Positions 34,250 through 46,149 of a stretch of 64,000 nucleotides of DNA are shown here, piece after piece. The position numbers were made by a program, and so were the translations under genes. The notes beneath the pieces were generated by a model. It made no database searches. It saw only the letters and a program-made list of their open reading frames with translations, and was not told the origin of the DNA. Every line of letters begins with the position of its first letter. The first letter of the stretch is position 1. The DNA lies in NCBI RefSeq assembly GCF_963259705.1, contig NC_081861.1, positions 68,801,623 to 68,865,622 of the forward strand, written 5' to 3'. Origin of the DNA: Myotis daubentonii (taxonomy: Eukaryota; Chordata; Mammalia; Chiroptera; Vespertilionidae).

Positions 34250-34734
34250 AGAAGACAGATTTTGGAACCAGATGACATGGCAGATTTATTGAAAAATGCT
34301 GAGTATAAAAATGATTTTTATGAAACTACTATTCTGAATATTACTTTAATAATGATTACTATAATGAACTAGGAGTAGGGTGGGAGACAGTACAGGGAAA
34401 AAAAAACATGTTAGAGGGGTATTGTATTGTAATGCACTAGTGAAAAGAAAAGAGTTAGCATAGTAACAATGTGCATTAAAAAGAGGTAACTAATGATAGA
34501 GACAATTAGGAAGAATTGATAGGACTTGGGTCAGGGAGGGCATAAAGTGTAGAAGTTTACTGAGACTTTTAATTCAGATATCTAGTTAATGATGATGCCA
34601 TTAACAGAAATGGAAAACTCAGGGATAGAGAGCTGGATTGGGGGGAAAGGCTGACATCTGTATTCAATTAGTTGAGTATGAGAGAATGCAAGATATTTTA
34701 TGGAATTGTGTCCAGTAAAAAAAATGTATGTTAG
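34250..34734 (+). repeat. Fragment of an old unnamed interspersed repeat
   Basis: 'agaattgataggacttgggtcagg', 'gttaatgatgatgccattaacagaaatggaaaac' resemble the coding-poor ancient mammalian repeat whose text reads 'gacaggacttggtgat...ggtgccattcactgagatgg'. The same family is seen at 47,030-48,830. L1-D inserted into it; about 39623-39690 may be the other side. Confidence 0.4.
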
Positions 34735-35841
34735 AGTCCCAAGGAGGACAAAATGGTGGTGGAATAGACGGATGTGTCCCAAGCCTTGTCCCAGGGCAGA
34801 TGGAATGAGTAGCTGAAATGAATAACATCCACCCCAAATTGGTGTAGGAACACAGCTGGTGAGACAATTTGCAGTCAAGAAGGGCAGAAGACCCCTGGAG
34901 AAAGGTAAAATCAAGGATGTGGTCAGGAGAGTCTGCCAGACCTCTGAGCCCAGAGGGTCAGAGGGAAACCTCACGGCACCGACCCACATGGCCTGCCCTT
35001 GTCCAAGGAGCAGCAGCTGTGTGAGTGACACGCTCCCCTGTCCGAGGAGCAGCAGTTGCATGAGCAGCCCTCCCATGACTGAGGAGTGGCAGCCCCACAC
35101 AGCCCACCCTATCTGATGAGCAGCAGCTGTGCGCAGCCTGCACCCTGCCCCCATCCGAGGAGCAGCAGCTGAGTGAGCAGCCCGCCCCCATTCAAGAAGC
35201 AGCAGCCACTTGAGTAGCCCACCCCAGTCCAAGGAGCAGCAGCCACATGCAGCCTGCACCCATCCGACAAGCAGCAGCTGGGTAAGCAACCTGCCCCAAC
35301 TGAGGAGCAGCAGCAGCATGTGCAGCTCACTCCTGTCAAGGAGCAGTAGCCATGCAAGCAGCCTGTCTCCCTTCCGAGGAGAAGCAGCTGCATGAGCAGC
35401 CCGGCCCTGTGCAAGGAGCAGCAGCTGCATGAGCAGCCCACCCCATCTGAGGACCATCAGCCACACAAGCAGCCTGCCACCATCCAAAGAGTAGCAGCCA
35501 CACTCAGCCCATCCCCATCTGAGGAGCAGCAGCCTCATGATCAGCCCACCCCTCTCTGATGAGAAGCAGCTGTGTGAGCAGCCTCCCCCCACTAGCCAGA
35601 GGAGCCACCACTGCTGCGAACAGCACCCATCAGAGGAGCAGCTGCCAACTGAGAAGCAGTTGCTGCTGCTACTGCCTGAGGAGCAACAACAGCCCATGGA
35701 GCCACTGCCACCCAAGGAGAAGCCACTGCACAATTCAACATCTAGACCCCTCAGATAAAAAATTGGCAGACAAAGAAACATCCAAAGGAAAGAAAAGGAG
35801 GACCACCAGAAATGCTTCTGAGTGGAACAGAGGCATGCAAT
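34735..35841 (+). promoter_or_regulatory. LINE-1 5'UTR with CAG-rich minisatellite
   Basis: From about 35000 to 35690 a ~37-bp unit recurs some 17 times: GAGGAGCAGCAGCTG, a short 'tg.atgagcagcc' and a C-rich 'caccccatc' link. Minus-strand reading gives a long low-complexity frame (about 34582-35781) rich in L, C, S and G, produced by the repeat rather than by a gene. Promoter function is assumed from position only. Confidence 0.8.
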
Positions 35842-36626
35842 ATGTCAAAAAAAAATAATTTAGAATAAGGGCCATACAGTTCATAAATCAGATGGATGAA
35901 AAAAATCAACAACTTATGTAATACTCAAGAAAAAATGAAGAGTGATGTAGATGCAATAAAAAACACCTTGGAAAGTTCCAATAGTAGACTAGGAGGAGTG
36001 GAGGAACGAAATAGCGAATTAGAAGACAGGGGACAAAACACACTCAAACTGAACTGCAATTGGAGAAAACAATGAAAAGACAGGAGGAGAGCCTAAGGGA
36101 GCTATGGGACAATGTAAAACAAAGCAACATACCAATAATAGGGGTGCCAGAACAACAGGAAGAGGAACAAGGGTTAGAAAACCTATTTGAAGAAATAATG
36201 TCAGAAAACTTCCCTGATGTGGGGAAGAAAAAAGTCACACAAGCACAGAGAGTCCCAAACAAGGTGAACCCATAAAGATCCACACGAAGACATATTATAA
36301 TTATGATGGCAAATGTTCAGGAGAAAGAGAGAATCTAAAAGGCTGCAAGAGAGAGACAGAAAGTTACATACAAGGGATCTCCCATTAGATTAGCAAATGA
36401 TTTCTCGACAGAAACACATCAGGCCAGAAAAGAATGGAAGGAAATTTGCAAAGTGATGCAAAGCAAGGGAGTGAATCCAAGAATACTCTATCCAGGAAGG
36501 ATATAATTCAAAATTGAAGGGGAAATAAGAAGCTTCACAGACAAAAAAAAAAAAAAAAAAAAAAAGCTAAGAGAGTTTATCACGACCAAGCCAGCAACGC
36601 AAGAAATTCTAAAGGGAATGTGGTAA
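35842..36626 (+). pseudogene. LINE-1 ORF1, broken
   Basis: The RNA-chaperone ORF of LINE-1. An early stop follows the first codons, and a recognisable core starts near 36060 (RELWDNVKQSNIPIIGVPEQ, then QGLENLFEEIMSENFPDV). Stops interrupt it at about 36274 and later. The RNA-binding core (TYKGSPIRLANDFSTE) and C-terminal domain (RILYPGRI, REFITTKPA) follow to TAA at 36624-36626. An A-tract of about 23 bases (36543-36565) has expanded inside the C-terminal coding part. Confidence 0.88.
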
Positions 36627-36628
36627 AA

Positions 36629-37083
36629 CAGCAGTTCTCAACCTGAGGGTAGCAACCCCTTTTGGGGTCAAATGACCCTTTCACAGGGGTCGCCTCGGAC
36701 CATTGGAAAACACATATATAATTACATGTTGTTTTGTGATTAATCACTATGCTTTAATTATGTTCAATTTGTAACAATGAAATTGGGGGTCACCAAAACA
36801 TGAGGAACTGTATTAAAGGGTCACGGCAGCCCTAACCAGTTTGGCTCAGAGGATAGAGCGTCGGCCTGCACACTCAAGGGTCCCAGGTTCGATTCCGGTC
36901 AAGGGCATGTACCTTGGTTGTAAGCACATCCCCAGTGGGGAGTGTGCAGGAGGCAGCTGATCAATGTTTCTCTCTCATCGATGTTCCTAACTCTCTATTC
37001 CTCTCCCTTCCTCTCTGTAAAAAATCAATAAAATATATTAAAAAAATAAAGGGTCACGGCATTAAGAAGATTGAGAAACACTG
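36629..37083 (+). mobile_element. hAT MITE (SPIN/URR1-like) split by Ves SINE
   Basis: Ends CAGCAGTTCTCAACCTG and GATTGAGAAACACTG. The interior matches the hAT at 14502 ('attacatgttgttttgtgattaatcactatgcttt'). Putative 8-bp duplications TGGTAAAA (36621-36628) and CTGTAAAA (37084-37091) differ at two positions. It sits 3 bases after the L1-D ORF1 stop, so its insertion duplicated that stop region. Confidence 0.9.
36829..37047 (+). mobile_element. Ves SINE inside hAT inside LINE-1
   Basis: Near-consensus copy with head 'gccctaaccagtttggctcagaggatag' and B-box-like 'ggttcgattccgg'. A perfect 14-bp duplication AAAGGGTCACGGCA of hAT sequence lies at 36815-36828 and 37048-37061. It is the youngest layer of the nest. 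Confidence 0.96.
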
Positions 37084-37129
37084 CTGTAAAAAGAAGGAAT
37101 AGAAAGGTAAGAAGGAACAAAAAATAAAA

Positions 37130-39355
37130 ATGACTACAAAGAAGTACCTATCAATAATAACTTTAAATGTGAACAGACTAAATGCTCCAATCAAAAGACA
37201 TTGAGTGGCTGAATGGATAAAAAAAACGTGACCCATATATATGCTGTTTATAAGAGAACCACATCAGAACAAGGGACTCACAGACTGAAAGAGAAGGGAT
37301 GAAAAATATATTTCAGGCAGATGGAAATGAAAAAAAATGAGGTAGCAATACTTATATCTGACAAAATAGACTTCAAAGTGAAGGCCATAACAAGAGATAA
37401 GGAAGGCCACTTCATAATATTAAAGGGATTGATACAACAAGAGGATATAACCTTGATAAACATATATGCACCCAATGCAGGAGCACCCAAATACATAAAA
37501 AAAAAAACCTCCTGGAAGATATCAAGGGAGAGATTAACAAAGGACTTTAATACACCATTGACATCACTGAATAAATCCTCTAGAAAAAAAATCAGCAAAG
37601 ACACAATAATCCTAAATGACTCACTAGATCAGATGGGCTTAACTGACATCTTCAGAACATTTCACCACAAGGCCACAGAATATACGTTGTTCTCAAGTGC
37701 ACATGTGAAATTTTCAAAAATAGACCATATATTGTATCACAAGCAATGTGTCCCCAAATTCAAGAAGATTGAAATCATATCAAGCATATTCTCAGACCAC
37801 AATGGCATAATATTAGAAATAAACTATAATAAAAACATTCCAAAAAATTCAAACACTTGGAAGCTGAATAGCATGCTATTAAACAATGAGTGGGTTACCA
37901 AAGAGATCAAAGAAGAAATTAAAAACATCCTGGAAACTAATGACAATAAAAACAAAACAATCCAAAATCTATGGGACACAATGAAAGCAGTTCTGAGAGG
38001 GAAGTTTATAGCTCTACAAGCATACCTCAATAAACAAGAAAAAAGTGGTTGGAAATAATCTAACTCTACAACTTAAAGAATTAGAAAGAGAGCAATAAGA
38101 AAAGCCCAGAGTGAGGAGAAGGAAGGAAATAATAAAGATCAGAGCAGAAATAAATTACATAGAGACAAAAAAAAAAAGATCAATGAAACCAAGAGCTAGT
38201 TCTTTGAAAGGATCAACAAGATTGATGAACCTCTAGCCAGGCTCACCAAAGAGAGGACCCAATAAAAAAAATCATAAATGAAAGAGGCGATATAACAACA
38301 GACCCCACAGAAATACAAAGGATTGTTATAAAATACTATAAACAACTCTATTCCAACAATCTAGACAACATGGAGGATATGGACATATTCTTCCAACCTT
38401 CCAAAATACAACCTTCCAAAACTCAACCAGGAAGAATCTAAAAATCTCAATAGGCTGATAACTATGGAAGAAATTGAAGCAGTCATCAAAAAACTTCCTG
38501 CAAACAAAACTCAGGGCCAGACGGCTTCACAGGGGAGTTTTACCAAACATTCAAGAAAGAACTAAAACATATCCTCCTCCAACTGTTCAAAAAAATTCAA
38601 GAGGAACACTTCCAAGCTCATTCTATGAAGCCAGCATCACCTTAATACCAAAACCAGATAAAGACAACACAATGAAAGATAATTACAGGCCAATATCCCT
38701 CATGAACATAGATGCCAAAATCCTCAACAAAATTCTAGCAAATCATACCTAAATAGATACTTTTCTATAGATGACAGAAGGAAGGCCAAGAGACATATGA
38801 AAACATGCTCAAAGTCACTAATTATCTGAGAGATGCAAATCAAAATGACAATGCAGTACGATCTCACACCTGTCACAATGGCTATCATCAACAAATCAAC
38901 AAATTACAAGTGCTGGCAAGGATGCAGAGGAAAAGGAACCCTCATGCACTGCTGGTGTGAATGCAGACTGGTGCAGCCACTGTGGAGAACAGTGTGTCGT
39001 TTCCTCAAAAAACTAAAAATGGAACTCCCATTTGACCCATTGATCCCACTTCTAGGAATATATCTCAAGAAACTATAACCACCAATCAGAAAGGATATAT
39101 GCACCCCTATGTTCATAGCAGCACAATTCACCATAGCTAAGATTTGGAAACATCCTAAGTGCTCATCAGCAGATAGATGAGTGGACTAAAAAACTGTGGT
39201 ACATCTACACAATGGAATAGTTTGCTGTGGTAAAAAAGAAGTAATTCTTACCATTTGCAACAGCATGGATGGAACTGGAAAGCATTATGCTAAGTGAAAT
39301 AAGCCAGTTGGAGAAAGATAAATATCACATGATCTCACTCATTTATGGAATATAA
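37130..39355 (+). pseudogene. LINE-1 ORF2, reverse-transcriptase core deleted
   Basis: Starts at ATG 37130 (MTTKKYLSIITLNVNRLN), the conserved ORF2 opening. 37321-38058 is an open stretch of 245 codons covering most of the endonuclease domain ([39 protein letters not shown]). 38474-38752 covers the start of the reverse transcriptase ([36 protein letters not shown]). The frame then jumps near 38750 to the C-terminal part ([23 protein letters not shown]) and stops at 39353-39355. The catalytic core is absent, so the protein would be inactive. Stops and frameshifts occur throughout. Confidence 0.9.
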
Positions 39356-39689
39356 TGAACAACATAAACTGATAAACAAAAACAGATCCAGAGCAGAGAA
39401 GCATGGATCAGACTGTCAAACCTCAGAGGGAAAGTAGGGGAGGGTGAGGGTAAGGGGGAGAGATCAACTGAAGGACTTGTATGCATGCATATAAGCCTAA
39501 CCAATGGACATAGACAACAGCAGGGTGAGGGCATGAATTGGGGGGTGGGGTGGTAGTGGGAGGATAAGGACACATATGTAATACTTTAATCAATAAGGAA
39601 ATTAAAAAAATATATATGTTAGTTTGAAGGTTGGCATAATCTACAGAAGAGCTGGTGATGTAGATTTGGAAATCATTCATGCTCTTTCT

Positions 39690-39850
39690 AAAGGCCTGGC
39701 ATTGTTCAAAGTGCTTTGTATGTATTATCTAATTAAAAGCTCAACCCTATAGGATAGGAAATTTATTGTCCTTCTTTTGCATATGAGGAAACTGAGACAC
39801 AGAAATGGTAGGTTTTTGTTCTAGTTCAAATTGCAAGATGAGATCTGTGA
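39690..39850 (-). repeat. MIR SINE relic
   Basis: 'ggcattgttcaaagtgctttgtatgtattatctaat', 'ccctataggataggaaa', 'tatgaggaaactgagacacagaaat' follow the antisense MIR order closely. Confidence 0.65.
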
Positions 39851-39899
39851 GTGGAACCTGAAAAGAAAGAAGAGCAGAAGAACTGGAGAATACCTATTC

Positions 39900-40262
39900 T
39901 ATATACTGGATGTTTGTGTACTCTGCAAATTCTTATGTTGAAATCCGAACCCACCAATGTGGTGTTATTTAGAAGTTGCAGCTGAGGGGAGGTGGGGGAG
40001 AGATTAGTTCTTGCAGGCAAAGCCTAAATGAATGGGATTAGTGTCCTTTTAAAAGAGGACCCAAGAACTCCCTTGCCTCTTCTGCTGTGTTGGATGCTAT
40101 GTGAAGACAGCCATCTATGAACCAGGAAGCATGCCCTCACTTGACACTGAATCTGAACGCCTGGATCTCAGACTTCCTAGACTCCAGAATTGTGAGAGTG
40201 AATTTCTGTGATGCATAAGTCACCAAGTTTATATTATTTTTGCTATAATAGCCCAAATGGGC
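39900..40262 (+). mobile_element. MaLR/MLT-like LTR
   Basis: 'atgttgaaatccgaaccc', 'aatgggattagtgtccttttaaaagaggaccc', 'gaagacagccatctatgaaccaggaagc', 'tccagaattgtgagagtgaatttctg' match a common mammalian LTR-type repeat. Family name unverified. Confidence 0.6.
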
Positions 40263-41285
40263 AAAGACATCTATTTATATAAATTTAGGAATTGAAGAAG
40301 ATGAGCTTAAATTGGAGTTAGTAAAGTACTGGTTCAAATGGTAGGAGATATACTGTGATAGTATCATGTAAGCTGAGAGGCTGTCAAGAAAGAATTGGAA
40401 GGTAATGTAAAATGCCTTAGCAAGATAAAGAAGGATTTGATTTTAAAACAGCTGTTAGATTGAACTATTTTAGATTGGTCAACTATATAGCTTGAGTTAG
40501 TGAGGTGTTAATAGTAAGAGTAATGGGTCAATAGTAGTGGTTAACTTAGTCATTCTGTTATGTATTATGGTTCGTGAGTACTGCAGAGAGGCGTACAAAA
40601 AGTTAGATTTGCATACACAAATATAAATTAAAGTGAAAATTTCTTAGCTAATATATCAAAATATTAATATTTTGAATAGCACAAAAGGGTAGAAAAGAAA
40701 TATAGGGTTGGGGCAGTTAGAATATTTTTAAATGCTCAAGTAGTATAGCATTTTAAGATTCCAAATTTGTCATATTTTCAAGTGGTCAATAATGATACTT
40801 GCATTTGCTCACCAATTATTTTCCTTTAGAACCCTTTCACACGAATTATAGAAAATTAGCAGGAGTCAAACACTGATCCCAAGATGTTTCCTTTATGGTG
40901 AAAAAGCTACATTTTAAACTGAAGGCCTTATCTACATATAGAACAGCTGGATTCTTTGCTTGCCTTCCAATATTTGACTGAATCAATATATATTGTATTT
41001 ATTTATCCCTAGCTTTAGAGTGGATGAATAAATAGAAGAAACTAAGAAGCTAGAAATGGCTTTGAGTATAAATAAAAATAAGGGCTTCTGAAATTTATTA
41101 TGGAATAAACTAGATTCTTCTAATGCCAAAAATTTTCCCTGGCAATTCCAATTTCTATTAAAGTAGTAATTCATTAACTTGAATATAAGAGGCCTGAAGG
41201 AATAGTGCAGAGTTTAAAGATAATGAATTTAGTTTTTGTGATTTTATTCACTGTGAAAGAGGGAAGTATGCTTGAATCACTGTTC
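40263..41285. other. No gene recognised
   Basis: AT-rich unique-looking sequence; the part near 40360-40460 vaguely resembles the old repeat at 47-48.8 kb. Confidence 0.3.
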
Positions 41286-41306
41286 TAGAAAGAAAAAGGA
41301 AGAAAA

Positions 41307-41379
<73 letters not shown>

Positions 41380-41515
41380 AAAAGATGGGAGGATGGGAGG
41401 GAGGGAGTAAGGGAAGGAAGGAGGGAAGGAAGGAAGGAAGGAAGGAAGGAAGGAAGGAAGGAAGGAAGGAAGGAAGGAAGGAAGGAAGGAAGGAAGGAAA
41501 AAAAAAAAGAGAAGA
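41286..41515 (+). repeat. Composite (GAAA)n / (GGAA)n purine tract
   Basis: About 230 bases almost purely A/G: (GAAA)n from about 41305 to 41380, a mixed GGGA/GGAA link, (GGAA)n from about 41410 to 41500, then A-rich. The K/E/R-rich and P/S/F-rich frames it creates are not genes. Confidence 0.97.
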
Positions 41516-41600
41516 CAGATTTTCTGACATGTTTGTTTAAGACTACTTCCACTAGGTAACATTGCAAGTGATTACAAATATCTTGGAGAAGTGCTTTTAA

Positions 41601-41775
41601 CAAGTGCTTCTCAAACTTTAATGTGCATATAAATCATTTGGGGTGGGGATCTTGTTAAAAATGCAGATCGTGATTCCAAAGGTCTGCGGTAAAGCCTGAA
41701 ATGATAGTTTCTAACAATGTCTCAGATGATGCTTATGTTGTTGATCCATAGGCCATACTTAGAATAGTAAGGAAT
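41601..41775 (+). mobile_element. MER5A (hAT-Charlie MITE)
   Basis: 'agtgcttctcaaactttaatgtgcata.aaatca', 'gatcttgttaaaaatgcagat', 'tttctaacaatgtctcagatgatgc' and 'ccataggccatactt' match MER5A end to end. Confidence 0.82.
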
Positions 41776-43063
41776 TAAATTCACTGGTCTTCAATTTATT
41801 TATTCAGAAAATGAAGTATATAAAATTACATAAATCTATGGTCTCTTTTAACCATAAAATGTTGTTATTCCACCTGATTTTGAATTAATACCTTTTATGT
41901 CATTTTTGGATTTTTGTTGGCTTGGAGTAAGAAAGCATTGCTTTCAAAACCGAATTGATGTTTTTCTTTTGTCCTCTGTTTAATTAAGTACTATGATTAT
42001 TTAAATAAAGGATTGTTTTCCCCTCTCTAGTCAGAGGGAGAGAAGCCTACAAGAACGTGACTTTGGGATAAAGCATTTAGCTCTTTGCTCTAAGATAGTT
42101 GGCAAATAAAGCAAATTTAGATACTTGATTTTTCAAGGCTACTTGGTATCAATATAATTTGGACAGGATGAAAGTCAAATTTGGAGGCTGGTGGCTTTCC
42201 AAACTTGATTACCAAAAGGTTAATAGGAATCTTCACAGTGGATTCACAAGTCTATGTCAGATTATACACTTCTACTCAAATCTAGCTCCAGACATGTCAC
42301 AACAAATACTGATTTGTTTTCAGTATTCACTACTCAGAATTTTCTATGTAATTACCCCCACTCACTGATAGCAGGCTATTGATGGTACACACTCAGTGTA
42401 CACTCACTTTTTTCTACACTAAGCCTTTTACCTGTCAGTTCTGACTTTGCCATTTTGGAGCATGTTGTAATCCCTCTATTAGACCTGAATCTCATTTCCT
42501 AAATAAAAGTTCTCCTTTTGATTCTTAAGAATACTGGAGAGGTGCACTTTTTGCCTTAACTTGGTTAAGATGCTAGATGCACTCAAATCTATTTTACTAT
42601 TCATTAAGATTTTTAATGAGTAAGCAGGTAATCCATGTACAGGCATTATCTGTGTAATTTAGTAATCCTAAACAAAAGCTTTTATCACTCACTATAAACC
42701 AAATCCTATTTTTAGATGTGTTTTCACAGCTTCTGTCAACAGCAGTTGGTGTCATATACATGTTGATAAGGGGCGTTTCTGGCTAAATTTTATTTCCATT
42801 CTTGATATCTGACTCTAGTGGGTAGCTGTGGACCATGAAAAGTATAATCTGTATATGAAATTTCCAAGGTACTTTTGTAATTCTTATAATTCGTAATTCT
42901 CTGTTACAGCCCCTGAAAGGCAAAATTGAATTTTGTTTTAGAACATGTTTGTTTATTAATATGTGTTTTGTTTTTCAAATATATGTGGCAGTTGTAACTC
43001 TGTAGTATCAAATATAGTTAAAAAACAACACATGCCTTATAGGACATTCAGCCTTAAAAATAA

Positions 43064-43068
<5 letters not shown>
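41776..43068. other. No gene recognised
   Basis: AT-rich unique-looking sequence with no recognised element. Confidence 0.35.

Positions 43069-43147
<79 letters not shown>
43069..43147 (+). repeat. (TG)n-(AG)n compound microsatellite
   Basis: About 12 TG units (43069-43093) directly joined to about 26 AG units (43094-43146). Confidence 0.97.
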
Positions 43148-43148
<1 letters not shown>

Positions 43149-43942
43149 GGAAAGGGAGATACAATCAGACTTATTTGGGTACATTATGACAGTAAAGAAT
43201 TAAATAAATTATATATTTTACATAGTTTAGTTTTTCTTATAATCATTTTTCCTTTAATGATTGGGACAAGAAGGAATCCTAAAATAAAGAAGGTGGAAAT
43301 AGGACAAAGAAGAGAGTGTTATAAAGAAAAAAGAAGGACAAGGACAGAAATTAAAGACATTTTCCAGAGGCCCAACAGTACATTGTAAGTCATGCCTAGA
43401 TTGTGGGAATTCTTGCTTTATGTTTTTCTCCCAAGGATATCATATATTGACAGGAGAGAGATTTCACAAAATAAATATCCTCCCTTCTGTTAACTGGCTT
43501 ATCCGTTGTAAAAATTGTGTATTGTATTACTATTCAGTAGTTCAAAACTACTGCTGTCACATCCTTCCAAATAATGGCTATAGAAATCTTGAAATAACAA
43601 GCATAGTTTGCCTCCTTATGTAAAAACATTAGTGCCATCTTCCTGCTTTGGTCAAATGGCTGTAGGCTATTTCATCAGCAGCTTTATCACATTTACATTT
43701 TTATAACACCAAGTCTGAATTACCTGACAACACCCATTTTTTTCCCCAGTGATTTTCTAGTTATTGTTGATCTTGTTCATATATGCTCTACCTGATTGCA
43801 CTGGCTTACATAACTGGATAGCTGGAATATGTTAGACAACAGACTGCTCAAACAAAATTGTTCCTTTGAAAAATTGCCAGAAGTTACTGGAAGATCTTTA
43901 AGGCCCCTTTCAGTTCAAAAAAGACTAGGATTCTACAGCTAC
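43148..43942. other. No gene recognised
   Basis: Unique-looking sequence between a microsatellite and a LINE-1 tail. Confidence 0.35.
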
Positions 43943-43956
43943 TATGCCCTTTTTTT

Positions 43957-44276
43957 TTTTTTTATTGCTTAAAGTATTACAAAGGGTATTACATATGTAT
44001 CCATTTTATCCCCCCGCCCTAGACAGTCCCCTAGCCTCCCCTATCACCCAGTGTCTTATGTCCATTGGTTATGCTTATATGCATGCATACAAGTCCTTTA
44101 GTTGATCTCTTACCCCCCTACCTCCTGCCCCCCAACCCTCCCCGGCCTTCCCGCTGCAGTTTGACAATCTGTTTGAGGCAGCTCTGCCTCTGTATCTATT
44201 ATTGTTCAAAAGTTTATAATGGTCTCTATTGTCCATGAATGAGTGAGATCATGTGGTATTTTTCCTTTATTGACTG
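43957..44276 (-). mobile_element. LINE-1, short 3' piece (L1-E)
   Basis: Antisense 3'UTR ('ccattggttatgcttatatgcatgcatacaagtc', 'ccatgaatgagtgagatcatgtg') starting from a T-run. Target duplication TATGCCC plus T-run at 43943 and 44277. Only about 320 bases were inserted. Confidence 0.9.
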
Positions 44277-44289
44277 TATGCCCTTTTTT

Positions 44290-46149
44290 TTAAAATTTGA
44301 ATTTATATTCCTTCATCAAGAGAGTGCTTTCTGGAAGCAGATTAATAAATTTGTATTTTGTTAACTGCTGAGATCGTGGAAAATAAAAATAGTTTAACAA
44401 AGAAAAGTATATTAATTGAAAGATTTTTCAGAAAGTATTTTTGGAACTGCTTAACCTGGAACTCCTATTTGTGGTTCCCACCCTCTACCCATGCTAGTTT
44501 GTAAGTTTCCTAACAGCATTATCAAGATTTTTTTATAAGGCCATGACCTTGCTGGTTAAGAGACTTTTCACAGAGAAGAGAAAGATGTTTTATGTTTCAG
44601 AGAGATACTATAAGTCAATGTTAATTAAATTTTTCTTGTTAAAAATAAAACATGTAACTGTGATCTCTTTTTTAGTTTCATATTTTACTCTGGTAATATT
44701 TTAGTGCGTTCACTTTGGTCTTGCTAGAGCTAAAAATAAATGCATAGTAAATTTGATGCTTCCTGAGTTTATGGCATGACTAACTTATTTGTACTTATGA
44801 ACACTCATTAAAACTGTATTTCAATATAAGAAACTCTAAAGCCAGATATTTTTGTCCCTTTATTTTTTTCCTAATGTCTCCTTCACTCAGGATGTAAAGG
44901 TAAGCTGTTCTTTACTTTAGTAATTGTGTTGAAATATTATACATGCTATTATTTTACACAATGCTCGTAGAAGAAAGAACAAATCTTAAGGATGACCTCC
45001 TGGGGAGATTTTATCCTGACATAATCAACTCTGCAGGTGTGTGGCTTATAACTGCTGGGATACCTCTTTCTGCCAGCAGATGCTTATGAGTCTTACCTCT
45101 CAACATGTAGAGACCATGATTTTTGATGCCAGATAACCATCACTCATCCCAATCACTGGTACCGGCAGTTCTTTGTACCTGAGCTGTGTAGTGTAATATC
45201 TCATTATTGACTGGCAGTTTAATCATAGTATATCAGCATTTGAAAATCTCTTCTTAATAACTGCAATATATTATTCAATTAGCACTGCTTCATAATTAAT
45301 ACTCTGTGATACTCTACCTACTACTACTGTGATGATAAGTTTGTGCTCACACATGAGAATATTAGCATTTTTAAAAGAGTCTCTATCAAATGCTATGATT
45401 TTTGTTTAAAAGGTGTCTCTATTCAAATCTGAGATAAGGGGTAAATAATGCTCATGTTTTAAACTTGCATGTCTAGCCAACAGAGAAAAAAGAGCCACCA
45501 GTTATTAATTTTATTAAGCTGGCTGGAAAAGGTGCATTATAAAATAATTCCACTGAAAATTTTGACTGATTAGTGGCTTCACAGAATTTGGTGATCAGAA
45601 TTATAAGGAACTCACATTGGCCAACATGCAGATTTCACAGATGCAAAAACTGAGTCAAGGGATATTATGTCCTCTTGGTACTGTAGTGAGAAGGGGAACT
45701 CTGCTTTTGACTCTTGAGCATCTTTCAACATAAAGCTAAGTTTTCATCCTCACATCTTTCAGAGCTATACTGGGTCATCACACATGCTGCACCTTCAATA
45801 TAAAAACACACTGAAACACTCATTATGATGACTAAAGGCTTGCTATAGAGGTTGTTACCTTGTATCCTGTGGTGGGCTTAAATTGGGCAGAATTTTATAC
45901 ATTATCAGATTTACAATATAAAATAAAACCGGAAAGTAAAATTGCTAATGTTATTATTTTAAATCATTGGGCCTCAGAGCAAAAAGAGGTCACCTTATGT
46001 GTGCAAGTTATTTGAATACAATTGCTTCACAAATGTGAATTGATAGCATTGCCCATTATTAGTTAAACAATAAATAGTTCCCTGGGAGAAAGTGATCTTT
46101 TCCTTTAATGCCCTCAATCAAATCTGAATAATGTAGTGACTACTAGCTA
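44290..46149. other. No gene recognised; possible MIR trace
   Basis: Mostly unique-looking. 45590-45760 contains 'gatttcacagatgcaaaaactgagtcaag', a weak antisense-MIR signature. The non-repeat stretch 44990-45260 has balanced composition and no element ends. Confidence 0.35.

Larger units (their letters stand above)
34735..39604 (+). mobile_element. LINE-1, 5'-complete, internally deleted (L1-D)
   Basis: The plus-strand LINE-1 starts AGTCCCAAGGAGGACAAAATGG, with 'aaaatggtggtggaatagacgg' resembling the YY1-site start of LINE-1 leaders. It ends in an A-rich 3' end. Flanks ...AAATGTATGTTAG (to 34734) and ...AAATATATATGTTAG (to 39622) give an approximate target duplication. Order: leader with ~37-bp minisatellite, ORF1, an hAT insertion bearing a Ves SINE, ORF2 with a large deletion at ~38750, then 3'UTR. 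Confidence 0.93.

Noticed and set aside
37321..38058. 245-codon endonuclease-like frame as a domesticated gene
   Set aside because: It is the ORF2 endonuclease of L1-D in its normal place, with a K-rich frameshift-like insertion and a lost core downstream; nothing suggests selection as a separate gene.
41248..41603. Long K/E/R- and P/S/F-rich frames
   Set aside because: Direct translation of the GAAA/GGAA microsatellite.
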